From: JANXSF01 sp043745195
Lineage (GTDB): Bacteria > Acidobacteriota > Terriglobia > Bryobacterales > Bryobacteraceae
NCBI GenBank assembly: GCA_043745195.1
Contig: JAYTTF010000045.1
Coordinates: forward strand, 62,001-126,000
Direction: 5' to 3'
Length of the DNA: 64,000 nt
Both the position numbers and the translations under genes were made by a program. Below the pieces are notes generated by a model that saw only the letters and a list, made by a program, of their open reading frames with translations, searched no databases and had not been told where the DNA came from. Numbering within the stretch: the stretch's first letter is position 1; each line of letters begins with the position of its first letter. Below, piece by piece: positions 17,101 to 25,762 of the stretch.

Positions 17101-17991
17101 ATGGGAATGATAACGCGACGAACTCTTTGTGGCTTTCTAGGTGCTTATTTGCCAGCCCAGACTCCGTCTGCGAACCTTCCCAACAGTTCGCCGACGAAAG
17201 CTCGAAAACTAAAGGGCGGGTTCGTTTTCACAGAGGGTCCTGTTTGCAATAAGCAAGGGGACTTGTACTTTAGTGATGTTGGCGAGGAGAGGATTTACTG
17301 CCTATCGGGCGGTAATCTGCGTGTGGTCCGAAACAGTAGCAACCTTGCAAATGGCCTGGCCTTTGATCGACGGGGCCGGTTGGTGGTCTGCGAGCGTGGC
17401 AGGCTTACGAGGACCGAGCCTGATGGTCGCATCACTATCCTCGCAGAGAGCTACGACGGGAAGGGATTGCACTGGCCTAATGATCTGACTATGTTGCCAG
17501 ATGGTTCCATCTACTTCACCGATCTCAAACAGAAGAGTGAATGGGCGAACCCGGCCAAGACCGGCATGAACGCTGTATATCGCTGGTCCGAGCAAAGTGG
17601 GCTAAGTATCTTCTCACGTGACTGCCAGGAACCAAATGGTATCGCCTTTTACCCCCAAGGAAACCAATTGTACGTCAGTGACACGGCTGGCAAATGTCTA
17701 AAGGTTTATAGGGTGGGCGACAAGGGCACGCAGGAGGGCCGTGTATTCGCACAGACATCACAATCCGGTGGACCTGACGGAGTGAAGATTGATGACTTGG
17801 GTAATGTCTGGTTATGCGAAGACGAGGGATTAGTGGTCTTCTCGCCCAGCGGGAAGCGGCTGATGGGTGTTCCCATTCCAGAGACTCCCAGCAACTGCGC
17901 ATTTGCTCGAACTGGCACAGTGTTGTATGTGACAGCCAGGACATCCATTTACCAATTAGACGTTCCGCATATTTTTCCGAAGTTGGTTTGA
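17101..17991 (+). CDS. SMP-30/gluconolactonase-like lactonase
   Basis: 296-residue six-bladed propeller of the SMP-30/gluconolactonase/LRE family, which hydrolyses sugar lactones with a divalent metal. FVFTEGPV contains the metal-binding Glu; WPNDLTMLPDGSIYFTDL, EPNGIAFYPQGNQLYVSDT and GGPDGVKIDDLGNVWLCE supply the Asn/Asp ligands and blade motifs. The N-terminus MITRRTLCGFLGAYLPAQ is twin-arginine-like, so export is probable; the start could be ATG 17101 or 17107. It follows a Gfo/Idh/MocA gene, consistent with processing the lactone produced by sugar oxidation. Confidence 0.87.
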   Translation: MGMITRRTLCGFLGAYLPAQTPSANLPNSSPTKARKLKGGFVFTEGPVCNKQGDLYFSDVGEERIYCLSGGNLRVVRNSSNLANGLAFDRRGRLVVCERGRLTRTEPDGRITILAESYDGKGLHWPNDLTMLPDGSIYFTDLKQKSEWANPAKTGMNAVYRWSEQSGLSIFSRDCQEPNGIAFYPQGNQLYVSDTAGKCLKVYRVGDKGTQEGRVFAQTSQSGGPDGVKIDDLGNVWLCEDEGLVVFSPSGKRLMGVPIPETPSNCAFARTGTVLYVTARTSIYQLDVPHIFPKLV

Positions 17992-18001
17992 GAGTTGGCA
18001 G

Positions 18002-20074
18002 TTACACTGCCAGCTCGCTTGCAAGCAAAAGTTCCGGTTTGCCTGCATCTTTCGTTTTGCTAATGAAATCGAGTAAAGCCGCAGCCAGTTCCTCTGGCCG
18101 CTCAAACTGCACTGCGTGTCCCGCTTCCAATTCCATAATGTGATTGCCCGGAAGGCGAAACAAAGGATCGAGGAACATTCGAACTTTGTTGTTGTCAACG
18201 ATCCGATCATTCGTCGCCGTCAATGCGAACACCGGCAGCCGCACACCTAGGATCGATTCCCAAGAGCATTCCTGAACCTCATCCATCACCAAGACCGACT
18301 TGAGTGTAATTTCCATTGTCTTCAGCGCATCCGCATCAATGAAATCCAGGCCGTCGGGAGTCATCGTAAAATCCGTCGCTTGCAGGGGAATGGGGACGAA
18401 CGCTTCGTCCCGCCCAGGTGCAAGCTTGAAGTGCTCAAGCAAGGCCTGCACCACTCGTTCGGTCATATCGATGACGGAACGGAATCGGGCATTCCAGAAC
18501 AAGCCGGGAGTGATCAGCAACAGTGTTGCCAATGCCCCTTCCTTCTGCAATCGCTCAGCAGCCACGGCAGCGTACTGCGCTCCTTGGCACCAACCGGCCA
18601 AATGGATGCGATCAAACCGGGTTGCCAGCATTCGTAAATGTTCAAGCACATCATCAATGGTCCTGATAGCGCTTGCCAGGTCTCCACGATTGGCGTTCAA
18701 GCCGCAGCCGCGCCGGTCTGGTGCGAACACGGACATGGTGGAATGTTTGCGCACCGCTTCGGCCAGCGGACGCTGCCACGCGGAATGACTCATGCCGCCG
18801 TGGAGCACCACTAACACATCGGACCCTGTTTCCGGTCCCCATGTTCGGTGATGAATGTCCGCTCCGTCGGACATTGTTTGGACTCCCACTTTTTCCGTTT
18901 CCGCCCAGCCTTTACTAGTGGGCCGGCAATTCAATCCCCAACCAGATTCCCAGGCGTTTGGCCAAGTTAGTTGCAGTCCTTCGGTGGTAACTTCGGCATA
19001 CGGACGACGCAAATCCAATTGCCCTTTACGGCCAAACTTCAGGCACGGGCTTGCTGGTTCGCGTTCCACAAGTCGCGAGCCAAACCCACCTTCTTGAGCA
19101 ACAAGTAAGTCCCCTGCCGCCGCAGAAATCAGCATTGCTGCACGGGTAAGTACTGAAGTTTCGCCAACGTGTGCACCAATGATAATTGGCCAACCGCGCT
19201 TGCGAATCGCTGTTACAAGCTTCAAGCCGCGGAGCACACCACCAACACGTGAGACTTTCAGGTTTGCGATGAACTGTCCGGGGAGCCCGTCGTAAAGTTC
19301 AAGATCGGCCATGGTGCAAAGGCTTTCGTCGAGGATAATTGGAACACCCAATTCAACACTCATCTGGCTGTGGCGCTTGGCGTCCCTCGGCTTCACGGGT
19401 TCTTCGACGCCGAAGAAAATGCAATCCAAGGAACGAAGGTAACCAATTGCCTGGTCTGGATTGTCGGCCCAAAGATTGTTGGCATCCACGCGAACACGGT
19501 AGCTCATCACGTTGTGCCAGGCGGTTAACTCGGCGATGCTGCGCAGCTTCTGGATGTCCACTTCCAAGTTGCCTTCCAACTTAACTTTGAAGTCAGACAA
19601 ACCCACAATGCAGTATTGGTCGATGATCAGGCGTGTCTTCCACGGTTCATCATTTCCTAGAACTGCTGAATATACATGCGGCCCGCCAGGAGGTGCCAGG
19701 CCTAACATTGTTTCAACCGATAGCCCGCGCTCCCTTGCGAACAGATCAAGCAGTGCACATTCGATTGCGCACCATGCCGATGGCGATGCGTCTGCTTCGG
19801 CACTGTGTACGGTCAGCCAACCTTTCAACGCGTCCAAACTTACGCAGTTTGTTTGAATAATTTCGGCCCATATGCCCAACCATTTTTTGACGGATGCTCG
19901 TGTTTCACCAGTGACGTAGGGGCGGGGACAACCTTCGCCGTAACCACGGATATCGCCGCGCGAGGCTTCCACCCAAAGGCTTTCGCCATGTGTCCGGGCC
20001 GCCGATGCATGTCGAAAGGTGGCCTTCAGCGGGACTCTCAATTCAGAAAAACGCAGTCGTAATGAAGCGTTCAA
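18002..20074 (-). CDS. Enolase-superfamily enzyme fused to an alpha/beta hydrolase
   Basis: 690-residue fusion. Residues 1-370 are an enolase-superfamily member of the muconate-lactonizing/dipeptide-epimerase/OSBS subgroup. The base pair is K163-x-K165 (FKVKLEG), metal ligands D198 (RVDANN), E224 (GVEEPV) and D249 (ILDES), and the opposing lysine K273 (NLKVSRVGG). Residues 405-680 are an alpha/beta hydrolase: VLHGGMSHSAWQ oxyanion loop, nucleophile elbow GWCQG with Cys496 in place of Ser, acid in TATNDRIVDN, and His about 653 in EAGHAVQF. It overlaps the upstream acetyltransferase gene by four bases. The MenC-MenH pair in menaquinone synthesis joins the same two folds, but the Cys nucleophile and the context argue against identity. 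Product unknown. Confidence 0.82.
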   Translation of the reverse strand: MNASLRLRFSELRVPLKATFRHASAARTHGESLWVEASRGDIRGYGEGCPRPYVTGETRASVKKWLGIWAEIIQTNCVSLDALKGWLTVHSAEADASPSAWCAIECALLDLFARERGLSVETMLGLAPPGGPHVYSAVLGNDEPWKTRLIIDQYCIVGLSDFKVKLEGNLEVDIQKLRSIAELTAWHNVMSYRVRVDANNLWADNPDQAIGYLRSLDCIFFGVEEPVKPRDAKRHSQMSVELGVPIILDESLCTMADLELYDGLPGQFIANLKVSRVGGVLRGLKLVTAIRKRGWPIIIGAHVGETSVLTRAAMLISAAAGDLLVAQEGGFGSRLVEREPASPCLKFGRKGQLDLRRPYAEVTTEGLQLTWPNAWESGWGLNCRPTSKGWAETEKVGVQTMSDGADIHHRTWGPETGSDVLVVLHGGMSHSAWQRPLAEAVRKHSTMSVFAPDRRGCGLNANRGDLASAIRTIDDVLEHLRMLATRFDRIHLAGWCQGAQYAAVAAERLQKEGALATLLLITPGLFWNARFRSVIDMTERVVQALLEHFKLAPGRDEAFVPIPLQATDFTMTPDGLDFIDADALKTMEITLKSVLVMDEVQECSWESILGVRLPVFALTATNDRIVDNNKVRMFLDPLFRLPGNHIMELEAGHAVQFERPEELAAALLDFISKTKDAGKPELLLASELAV

Positions 20075-21174
20075 GCGGACCTCCTGCGCCTTGCACTAAA
20101 GAGTGTAATGATGTATTCCTCCAGGTCTGCGAAATGATCGCGGTGGTAGATCCCACAGGCATAATCTTTCCCGTGCGTGAAACCTGCGGCCACAAAGCTG
20201 GATAAGTCTTCTTCCTCCTCAAGAGCCACACACTGCAGCCTGCCGAGATCCCCGTACCATTGTTTTGCGGCCACAATCAATGCCAAACGAGATTCAGGAT
20301 CTTCCTCAATCATCCGGACAGTGAAAGCATTGGTAAGTTCGCTGAAATTTAATCCTATGGAAGAGACTTCAACCAAGGCAAATCCAGTGATTCTTCCATC
20401 GCGTTGGGCAACAATGCATTCACGATTCCGATCGAGCCCAGCTCTGGCGTAATCTTTCGACAGCTTCGGCAAGTTGAGCTTCGACTTTTCAAAATCGTTA
20501 GCCATCAATTCCACTGTTCGACCTCGGGAGGTAAACCAATCCTCAACCAGTGAAAGTTCTTTCTCTTTGGCGCATCGCACTTCAACCTGAGTGGAAAGCT
20601 GTGGTATTGAGCCATTCGTTGACGCAGTCAAGTAATGAAAAACGCGATAGTCACAAGTGGGCTTGTCTTTAATCAATTTGAAAAATCCGCCGAAGACACG
20701 CGAGGGCCAGGGGTTGTTTGGCCGGAAAAACATTTTGGCCCACTGAATGTCTGAACGCAATTGCCCATAGTAGGTAAGCGCGAGTGTCACCTGGGCTGAA
20801 GCATTCGCGTCGCGCGAAGTAAGGGGCAGTGCCGCAAGATGATGTACCATCCACGTTTGCTCGTAGGATCGCAGCATGCTCAGTTGCGCTTCCAGTTTGT
20901 GTTCATCACGAACAACTGCTGTGGCCAAAAGATGCCCATTGGCATTGAGCAGTGCGCGCACGGTTGCTTGAAGTTCCGGCATCACCGGCTGCAATTTTGC
21001 AATTTTTTCAGGATATAGAAAACCACTGTCCAAGAACAATGTCCATAAATCGTTGAAGGTTACGTTGCGAGCGAGCTTGATTCCAGGGTAGGAGAGTTCA
21101 ACCAACTGTGATTGTTCTGTTTGGGATTCGCTCAGCTCATACGATAGAGAATCGGCGACTATAGGTGCGGGCAA
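20071..21174 (-). CDS. GNAT-like N-acyltransferase, partner of the fusion enzyme
   Basis: 367 residues with no signal peptide. The C-terminal half resembles a GNAT fold: CIVAQRDGRITGFALVEVSS, then AKQWYGDLGRLQCVALEEEEDLSSFVAAGF, though the canonical acetyl-CoA loop is weak. The N-terminal half (LWTLFLDSGFLYPEKIAKL, VVRDEHKLEAQLSMLRSYEQTWMVHHLAA) resembles long acyltransferase-like proteins with two GNAT halves. The start is TTG at 21174 with GGAG seven bases upstream. Its stop overlaps the start of the enolase/hydrolase fusion, so the two are translated together and probably act in one pathway on an amino-acid-like or acyl substrate (inference). Confidence 0.65.
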   Translation of the reverse strand: MPAPIVADSLSYELSESQTEQSQLVELSYPGIKLARNVTFNDLWTLFLDSGFLYPEKIAKLQPVMPELQATVRALLNANGHLLATAVVRDEHKLEAQLSMLRSYEQTWMVHHLAALPLTSRDANASAQVTLALTYYGQLRSDIQWAKMFFRPNNPWPSRVFGGFFKLIKDKPTCDYRVFHYLTASTNGSIPQLSTQVEVRCAKEKELSLVEDWFTSRGRTVELMANDFEKSKLNLPKLSKDYARAGLDRNRECIVAQRDGRITGFALVEVSSIGLNFSELTNAFTVRMIEEDPESRLALIVAAKQWYGDLGRLQCVALEEEEDLSSFVAAGFTHGKDYACGIYHRDHFADLEEYIITLFSARRRRSA

Positions 21175-21227
21175 GAGGGGGCTCCTTAATCTAAATACAA
21201 TCGGACAGCCAATTGTATCAGCAGGCC

Positions 21228-23693
21228 TTATTCCATTCGTAGCGCGTTGATTGGGTCAACCTGTGTTGCCTTTCGTGCAGGGAACCAGACGGCAATCACG
21301 GCAGTAACAAACAACAATACGGGTACTAACAGAAATACGAGAGGGTCCCGAGCTTCCACGCCATACAACATGGAGGCGATTAACTTCGAAAGGCCCAATG
21401 CGGCCACTACGCCAACTAACACTCCGATCAACGCAAAGCGCATTCCCTGAAAAACTACCATTTTGCGGATGTCTGCTTTTTCAGCACCAAGCGCCATGCG
21501 AATACCGATTTCCTGCGTTCGTTGCTGCACGGAATAGGCCATCAACCCGTAGACTCCAATCGCCGCCAGCAACAGCGCGGCTGCGGCGAATACGGTCATC
21601 AAAAGCATGTTGAAACGATGACGCGATGTGGAACGGCTGATCACTTGGGTCATGCTTCGGATGTCCGATACGGGCAACCCTGAAGCTTGGCGAAGTTGTT
21701 CCTGGACTGGCCCGCTTAGCGCGAACGGTTCGCCACGCGTGCGGACCACCCAAGCGATTGGAGTAAGCCGGATGTTAAGCGCATTCAAAGCATCCGGCAC
21801 TTGGGCATTGGGAACATACATGGAAGGTTGCGGATCTTGATCCAACTCGTTATCACGAACATCGCCAACCACGCCTATGATCTGACGAGGCATTTCCGCC
21901 GCAAGTTCGGACATCAATCCCTTGCCAATCCAAATGCGATCATTCAACGGGTCACCCTTTGGCCAGAATTTCTTCGCCATGGCTTCGTTGATGATCACCA
22001 CTGGCGTGCCGGCTGCATTGTCCCGCTCGTTCAAAGCTCGGCCGCGAACAACAGGGATTTTGAACACATCGAAGTAACCGGGGGAAATGGTTTTCCAGCC
22101 ACCGAGGCCGTGGAATGGCCCATTTTCCAGCGGTCTGCCAATCACTAGGAACGGCAACCCATAGCCACCTTCCAGCGGCAGGCAGCAGGTTTCGCTGGCT
22201 GTGAGAACACCGGGAATGGCGCGGATGCGCTGCACTCCGTCAGTTACTAACTGATCGACCGCTGTCGATTTCAAGTAACGCTGTCCGGCCAGTGACATGC
22301 GCATGGTAAGGATATTTTCACTATCGAAGCCCGGGTTGACAGTCGACAACGCAAGTGAAGTACGGATCAGCAAAGCAGCACCTATTAACAAAACCACAGC
22401 CAATGCAATTTCTGAAATCACCAATAGTGACCGCGATACGTTCTGACCACGCCCTGAGCCGGAGCGGCTGCAGCTCTCTTTCAATGTTGCGCTGAGTTCG
22501 GAGTTGGAAGCTTGTAACGCTGGGAAAAGGCCGAATAGCAGGCTGGTGAGCATCGTGATTCCTGCGGTAAACGCTAGTACTCGCCAATCCAAAGTGACTA
22601 GAACGCCATCGACGCCCACTCGCGGCAGCCCTGCTGTATTGACGGACAGCAGAGCCCGGATTCCAACAATACCCAAAATCACGCCAAGGACAGAGCCGGC
22701 TACGGCGAGCAACATACTTTCAGTTAGTAACTGGCGAATTACACGGCCGCGCCCGGCACCAATCGCACAGCGGATTGCGATTTCACGCTTCCTTGCGATG
22801 GATCGCGCCAAAAGCAGATTGGCAACGTTAGCGCAGGCAATCAACAAAACCATGCCGACAGCAGCGATGAGTACAAACAGTCCTCGACGCACATCGCTCA
22901 CCAACGCTACTCGGAGGGATTCCACCGTGAAACTCTGATCCTTGCCGAAATCGGGGAATTTCTGACGAAACTCACCCGCCGAAATATTCATGCGGGCCTT
23001 GGCCTGCTCCAATGCGATTTCAGGTTTCAAGCGACCTGCGGAGCGGAAATAATGTCCCTGATCACTCGAGTTGGGGTCAAGTTGAAAAGGTGTCCAAACG
23101 TCGGGGGAAGCGCCGAAATCCCGGAAATCAAAACTGGAGCCAATCACTCCGATTACAGCGTGAGGCTTGCCCCCCAGCTCAATACTTTTGGACGTGATCT
23201 GAGGATCGGAGGCGAACCTCCTGATCCACAAAGCCTCACTGATTAATGCCACTTCGCCTCCGTTGGGAAGGTCTTCTTGAAGTGAGAAAGCACGACCAAG
23301 AATAATGGGAGCGCCGAATAACCGGAAGTATGCAGAGCTGACTTGAGAGTAGCGAAGTTGTTCCGGAAGTTCGCCACCGGTCAAATTGATTGCGCCGGTT
23401 CGGAATGCCGCCACGTCTACAGCGATGCTGTTTTGCTGTGCATAGTGAGCAAACTTTGCAGGTGAAGCACCTTCGTCCGCGCCCTGCGGAAGCGGATACT
23501 TTGTTTGAAACAGCACAATGTTTTCCGCATCCGGGAAAGGAGATGGCTTCAGCAACACAGTATTCGCCAGCGAAAAGATGGCAGTGTTTAGCCCAATACC
23601 CAAAGCCAATGCTGCGATGGCCGAGGCGGTGAAGGCTGGATTCAACCGAAAGAGACGGAGAGATTGTCTTAGATCTTGCAGGAAGCTTTCCAT
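21228..23693 (-). CDS. ADOP-family MacB-like permease
   Basis: 821-residue integral membrane protein of the acidobacterial duplicated orphan permease family. It has the N-terminal DLRQSLRLFRLNPAFTASAIAALALGIGLNTAIFS signature, a large periplasmic MacB-like domain (residues about 50-260), an FtsX-type helix set (IACANVANLLLARSIARKREIAIR), a second periplasmic domain, and a final helix set ending KATQVDPINALRME. Relatives with an ATPase move antibiotics, peptides or lipoproteins; here no ATPase is adjacent, as is usual for the family. Its start has a TAAAAT box nine bases upstream. Confidence 0.93.
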   Translation of the reverse strand: MESFLQDLRQSLRLFRLNPAFTASAIAALALGIGLNTAIFSLANTVLLKPSPFPDAENIVLFQTKYPLPQGADEGASPAKFAHYAQQNSIAVDVAAFRTGAINLTGGELPEQLRYSQVSSAYFRLFGAPIILGRAFSLQEDLPNGGEVALISEALWIRRFASDPQITSKSIELGGKPHAVIGVIGSSFDFRDFGASPDVWTPFQLDPNSSDQGHYFRSAGRLKPEIALEQAKARMNISAGEFRQKFPDFGKDQSFTVESLRVALVSDVRRGLFVLIAAVGMVLLIACANVANLLLARSIARKREIAIRCAIGAGRGRVIRQLLTESMLLAVAGSVLGVILGIVGIRALLSVNTAGLPRVGVDGVLVTLDWRVLAFTAGITMLTSLLFGLFPALQASNSELSATLKESCSRSGSGRGQNVSRSLLVISEIALAVVLLIGAALLIRTSLALSTVNPGFDSENILTMRMSLAGQRYLKSTAVDQLVTDGVQRIRAIPGVLTASETCCLPLEGGYGLPFLVIGRPLENGPFHGLGGWKTISPGYFDVFKIPVVRGRALNERDNAAGTPVVIINEAMAKKFWPKGDPLNDRIWIGKGLMSELAAEMPRQIIGVVGDVRDNELDQDPQPSMYVPNAQVPDALNALNIRLTPIAWVVRTRGEPFALSGPVQEQLRQASGLPVSDIRSMTQVISRSTSRHRFNMLLMTVFAAAALLLAAIGVYGLMAYSVQQRTQEIGIRMALGAEKADIRKMVVFQGMRFALIGVLVGVVAALGLSKLIASMLYGVEARDPLVFLLVPVLLFVTAVIAVWFPARKATQVDPINALRME

Positions 23694-23702
23694 GGCGGTT
23701 TG

Positions 23703-23708
23703 ATTTTA
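23703..23708 (-). promoter_or_regulatory. TAAAAT -10-like box, putative leaderless promoter
   Basis: TAAAAT on the minus strand ends nine bases before the ATG at 23693 of the ADOP permease. The nine bases (CAAACCGCC) lack a Shine-Dalgarno match. This is the weakest of the eight examples by spacing. Confidence 0.3.
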
Positions 23709-23766
23709 GACGAATCCTACAGGGAAATGTTCCGGCGAATCAGAGATAATGGCATTTAACAAATAG

Positions 23767-24540
23767 ATGAGCCCAACCCAGCAAAAGCTGGCGGACGCGA
23801 TCCTTTCCTTGGAATTGGAGTCGGAGTTAATTGAACTTCGTGCCAACCAGATTCAAGTGGATATGGTGTCACGTTCTGCCCATATGAAGGACGCGAATTT
23901 TCGAGGCATTCACACGCGGGACCTTGAATTCCTGTTCGATGCTTACGACAGCCGATTCCTGGCCGGGCTACTTCGCCGATCATTGGAAGGAGCGCCCTTG
24001 CGATTCCGATTGGCTCCGCGCATGACACGTTCCGGTGGCATGACAACTCGCTTCCGATCGCGGACCGGGGCGGTGCGTTATGAAATCGCAATTGCCAGCA
24101 GTATGTTGTTCGACGGGTTTGAAGATGAGGATCGCGATGTTACTGTGTGCGGGTGGCCTTGCGCTACACGCCTGGAAGCGCTGCAACGCATTTTTGAACA
24201 TGAATTGGTTCATCTGTGCGAGCAGATTTGTTGGGTGCAGAGTGATTGCGCCGCGCCGCGATTTCAGGATATTGCTGCCCGTCTTTTCCGCCATAGCGCA
24301 CATACTCACAACTTAGTAACCAGACGGGAGCGCGCTGCTGTATCAGGCATACGTCCGGGGGCATTAGTGGAGTTTGACGTGGATGGGCGTCGACTCAGGG
24401 GGGTTGTGAATCGCATTACCAAGCGAGCGACGGTGTTGGTTGAAGATCCAACGGGGCGAAAATTCAACGATGGGCTGCGGTACTTAACTTATTATGTTCC
24501 ACTGCAAGCGTTGGTAGTTATAGGGAAGCATGTTTCATAA
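23767..24540 (+). CDS. SprT-like zinc metalloprotease with C-terminal beta domain
   Basis: 257 residues. FLFDAYDSRFLAGLL near 58-72 matches the SprT-like fold start. The zinc site is HELVHLCE near 144-151, with a third ligand expected in FRHSAHTHN near 178. The last 60 residues (GALVEFDVDGRRLRGVVNRITKRATVLVED) look like a small KOW/SH3-like barrel. SprT-family proteases in eukaryotes cut DNA-protein crosslinks; bacterial roles are poorly known. A GATAAT box lies 16 bases before the ATG. Its end overlaps the start of the following pseudogene by 11 bases. Confidence 0.72.
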   Translation: MSPTQQKLADAILSLELESELIELRANQIQVDMVSRSAHMKDANFRGIHTRDLEFLFDAYDSRFLAGLLRRSLEGAPLRFRLAPRMTRSGGMTTRFRSRTGAVRYEIAIASSMLFDGFEDEDRDVTVCGWPCATRLEALQRIFEHELVHLCEQICWVQSDCAAPRFQDIAARLFRHSAHTHNLVTRRERAAVSGIRPGALVEFDVDGRRLRGVVNRITKRATVLVEDPTGRKFNDGLRYLTYYVPLQALVVIGKHVS

Positions 24541-25716
24541 AGTACTGGCGTGCGCGACTTTATTCTCTCTGAACGTGCAGGCGCAGCCCGGCAGTATTCG
24601 GCGGCTGGATGGTTCGAAAATCACAATCCGGGAAGCGGATGCCTTTGCCCGGAGAACCTTGGAGGCCGCGCAAGTTACTGGGGCGCAGATCGTGGTGCTG
24701 GATAAAGGCCGCGTGGTTTGGAGCCAGGCATTTGGATTGCGCCGAAAAGAACCGGAGTTGCCCATGGATCGCGAAACCACCACCTGGGCGGATTCCATCA
24801 CCAAAGGCGTTTTGCAACGTATGTGATGCGGCTTGTTGAACGAGGCGAGTTTCAATTGGACGTCCCTATGGCAAGGCAACTACCGGAGCCATTAAACTCC
24901 TATGAACCCTATCGTGAAACCGGGTCAGTTGTGGTGAATGATCCGGCATGGCTTACAGTGACGCCGCGCATGTTGCTGGCGCAAACTTCTGGATTGGCCA
25001 ATTTTGCATTCCTTGAACCGGACAATAAAATGCACCTAAGCTTCAAGCCTGGAACGCAATTTCGGTATTCTGGCGAAGGCATCAATTTAGTGCAGTTCGT
25101 CATTGAGCAGCAAAAGAAACGCCCCTTGCAGGACTTAATGGAGGAAGCGCTGTTTGCCCCATTGGGGATGAGCCGGACAGGCATGATCTATCGCGCTGAG
25201 TTTGCGTCTAATGTTGCGGATCGATACGGTGCAAATGGAAAGTTTCTTTCGCAAACCAAGCGATTTCCGGCACGTGGAGCCGGCAGCATGACAGCCAGTG
25301 CGGAGGATCTTGGGCGCTTTGCGGCTGGCCTTTGATCAGGGAAAATACTCAAGCCGAAAACTATAAAAGAGATGTTTGCGCCCTTAATTTCGATTCGCTC
25401 CGTGCATCAATTTACTGCAAAGGATGATGCCGCAGAGAGCACGGAAACCGCCGCTGTTGGGTTGGCTTACGGAATGGGTTGGGGTCTACTAACAAAGACG
25501 CGTTTTGGTCCGGCGTTTTTCAAAGAAGGACACGGCGATGGGGCACAAAACTATATGATCTGTTTTGAGCGCCGCATGGCCTGCATGATCTTACTTACTA
25601 ACAGCGACAACGGTGAGCTTGCGTTCCGGCCTTTGCTGGAAACTATTTTCGGGAACACGGTTACTCCGTGGGAGTGGGAAGGTTACACAGCAGCATATAT
25701 TGAGGCCCATCGCTGA
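24530..25716 (+). pseudogene. Broken exported serine hydrolase (class C beta-lactamase fold)
   Basis: Remnant of a beta-lactamase/esterase-family protein. A signal peptide (MFHKVLACATLFSLNVQAQ) and the SxxK motif (DSITKG) are in the first frame. A one-base loss in the T-run near 24811 throws the frame off: SITKGV should continue as FATYVMRLVERGEF in the next frame. That frame holds the YSGEGIN (YxN-like) motif and then meets an in-frame TGA at 25333 (FAAGL-stop-SGKILKPKTIKEMF). The HGDGAQN motif and C-terminus follow. Two independent lesions argue for a true pseudogene over a sequencing error. Confidence 0.8.
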
Positions 25717-25762
25717 AACCAAGACTCTTTGATAACCCGAATTGCTATCATGCAATTTAACT

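Noticed and set aside
18002..20074. Assignment of the fusion as MenC-MenH of menaquinone synthesis
   Set aside because: No other menaquinone gene is near, the hydrolase nucleophile is Cys, and the partner is an acyltransferase.
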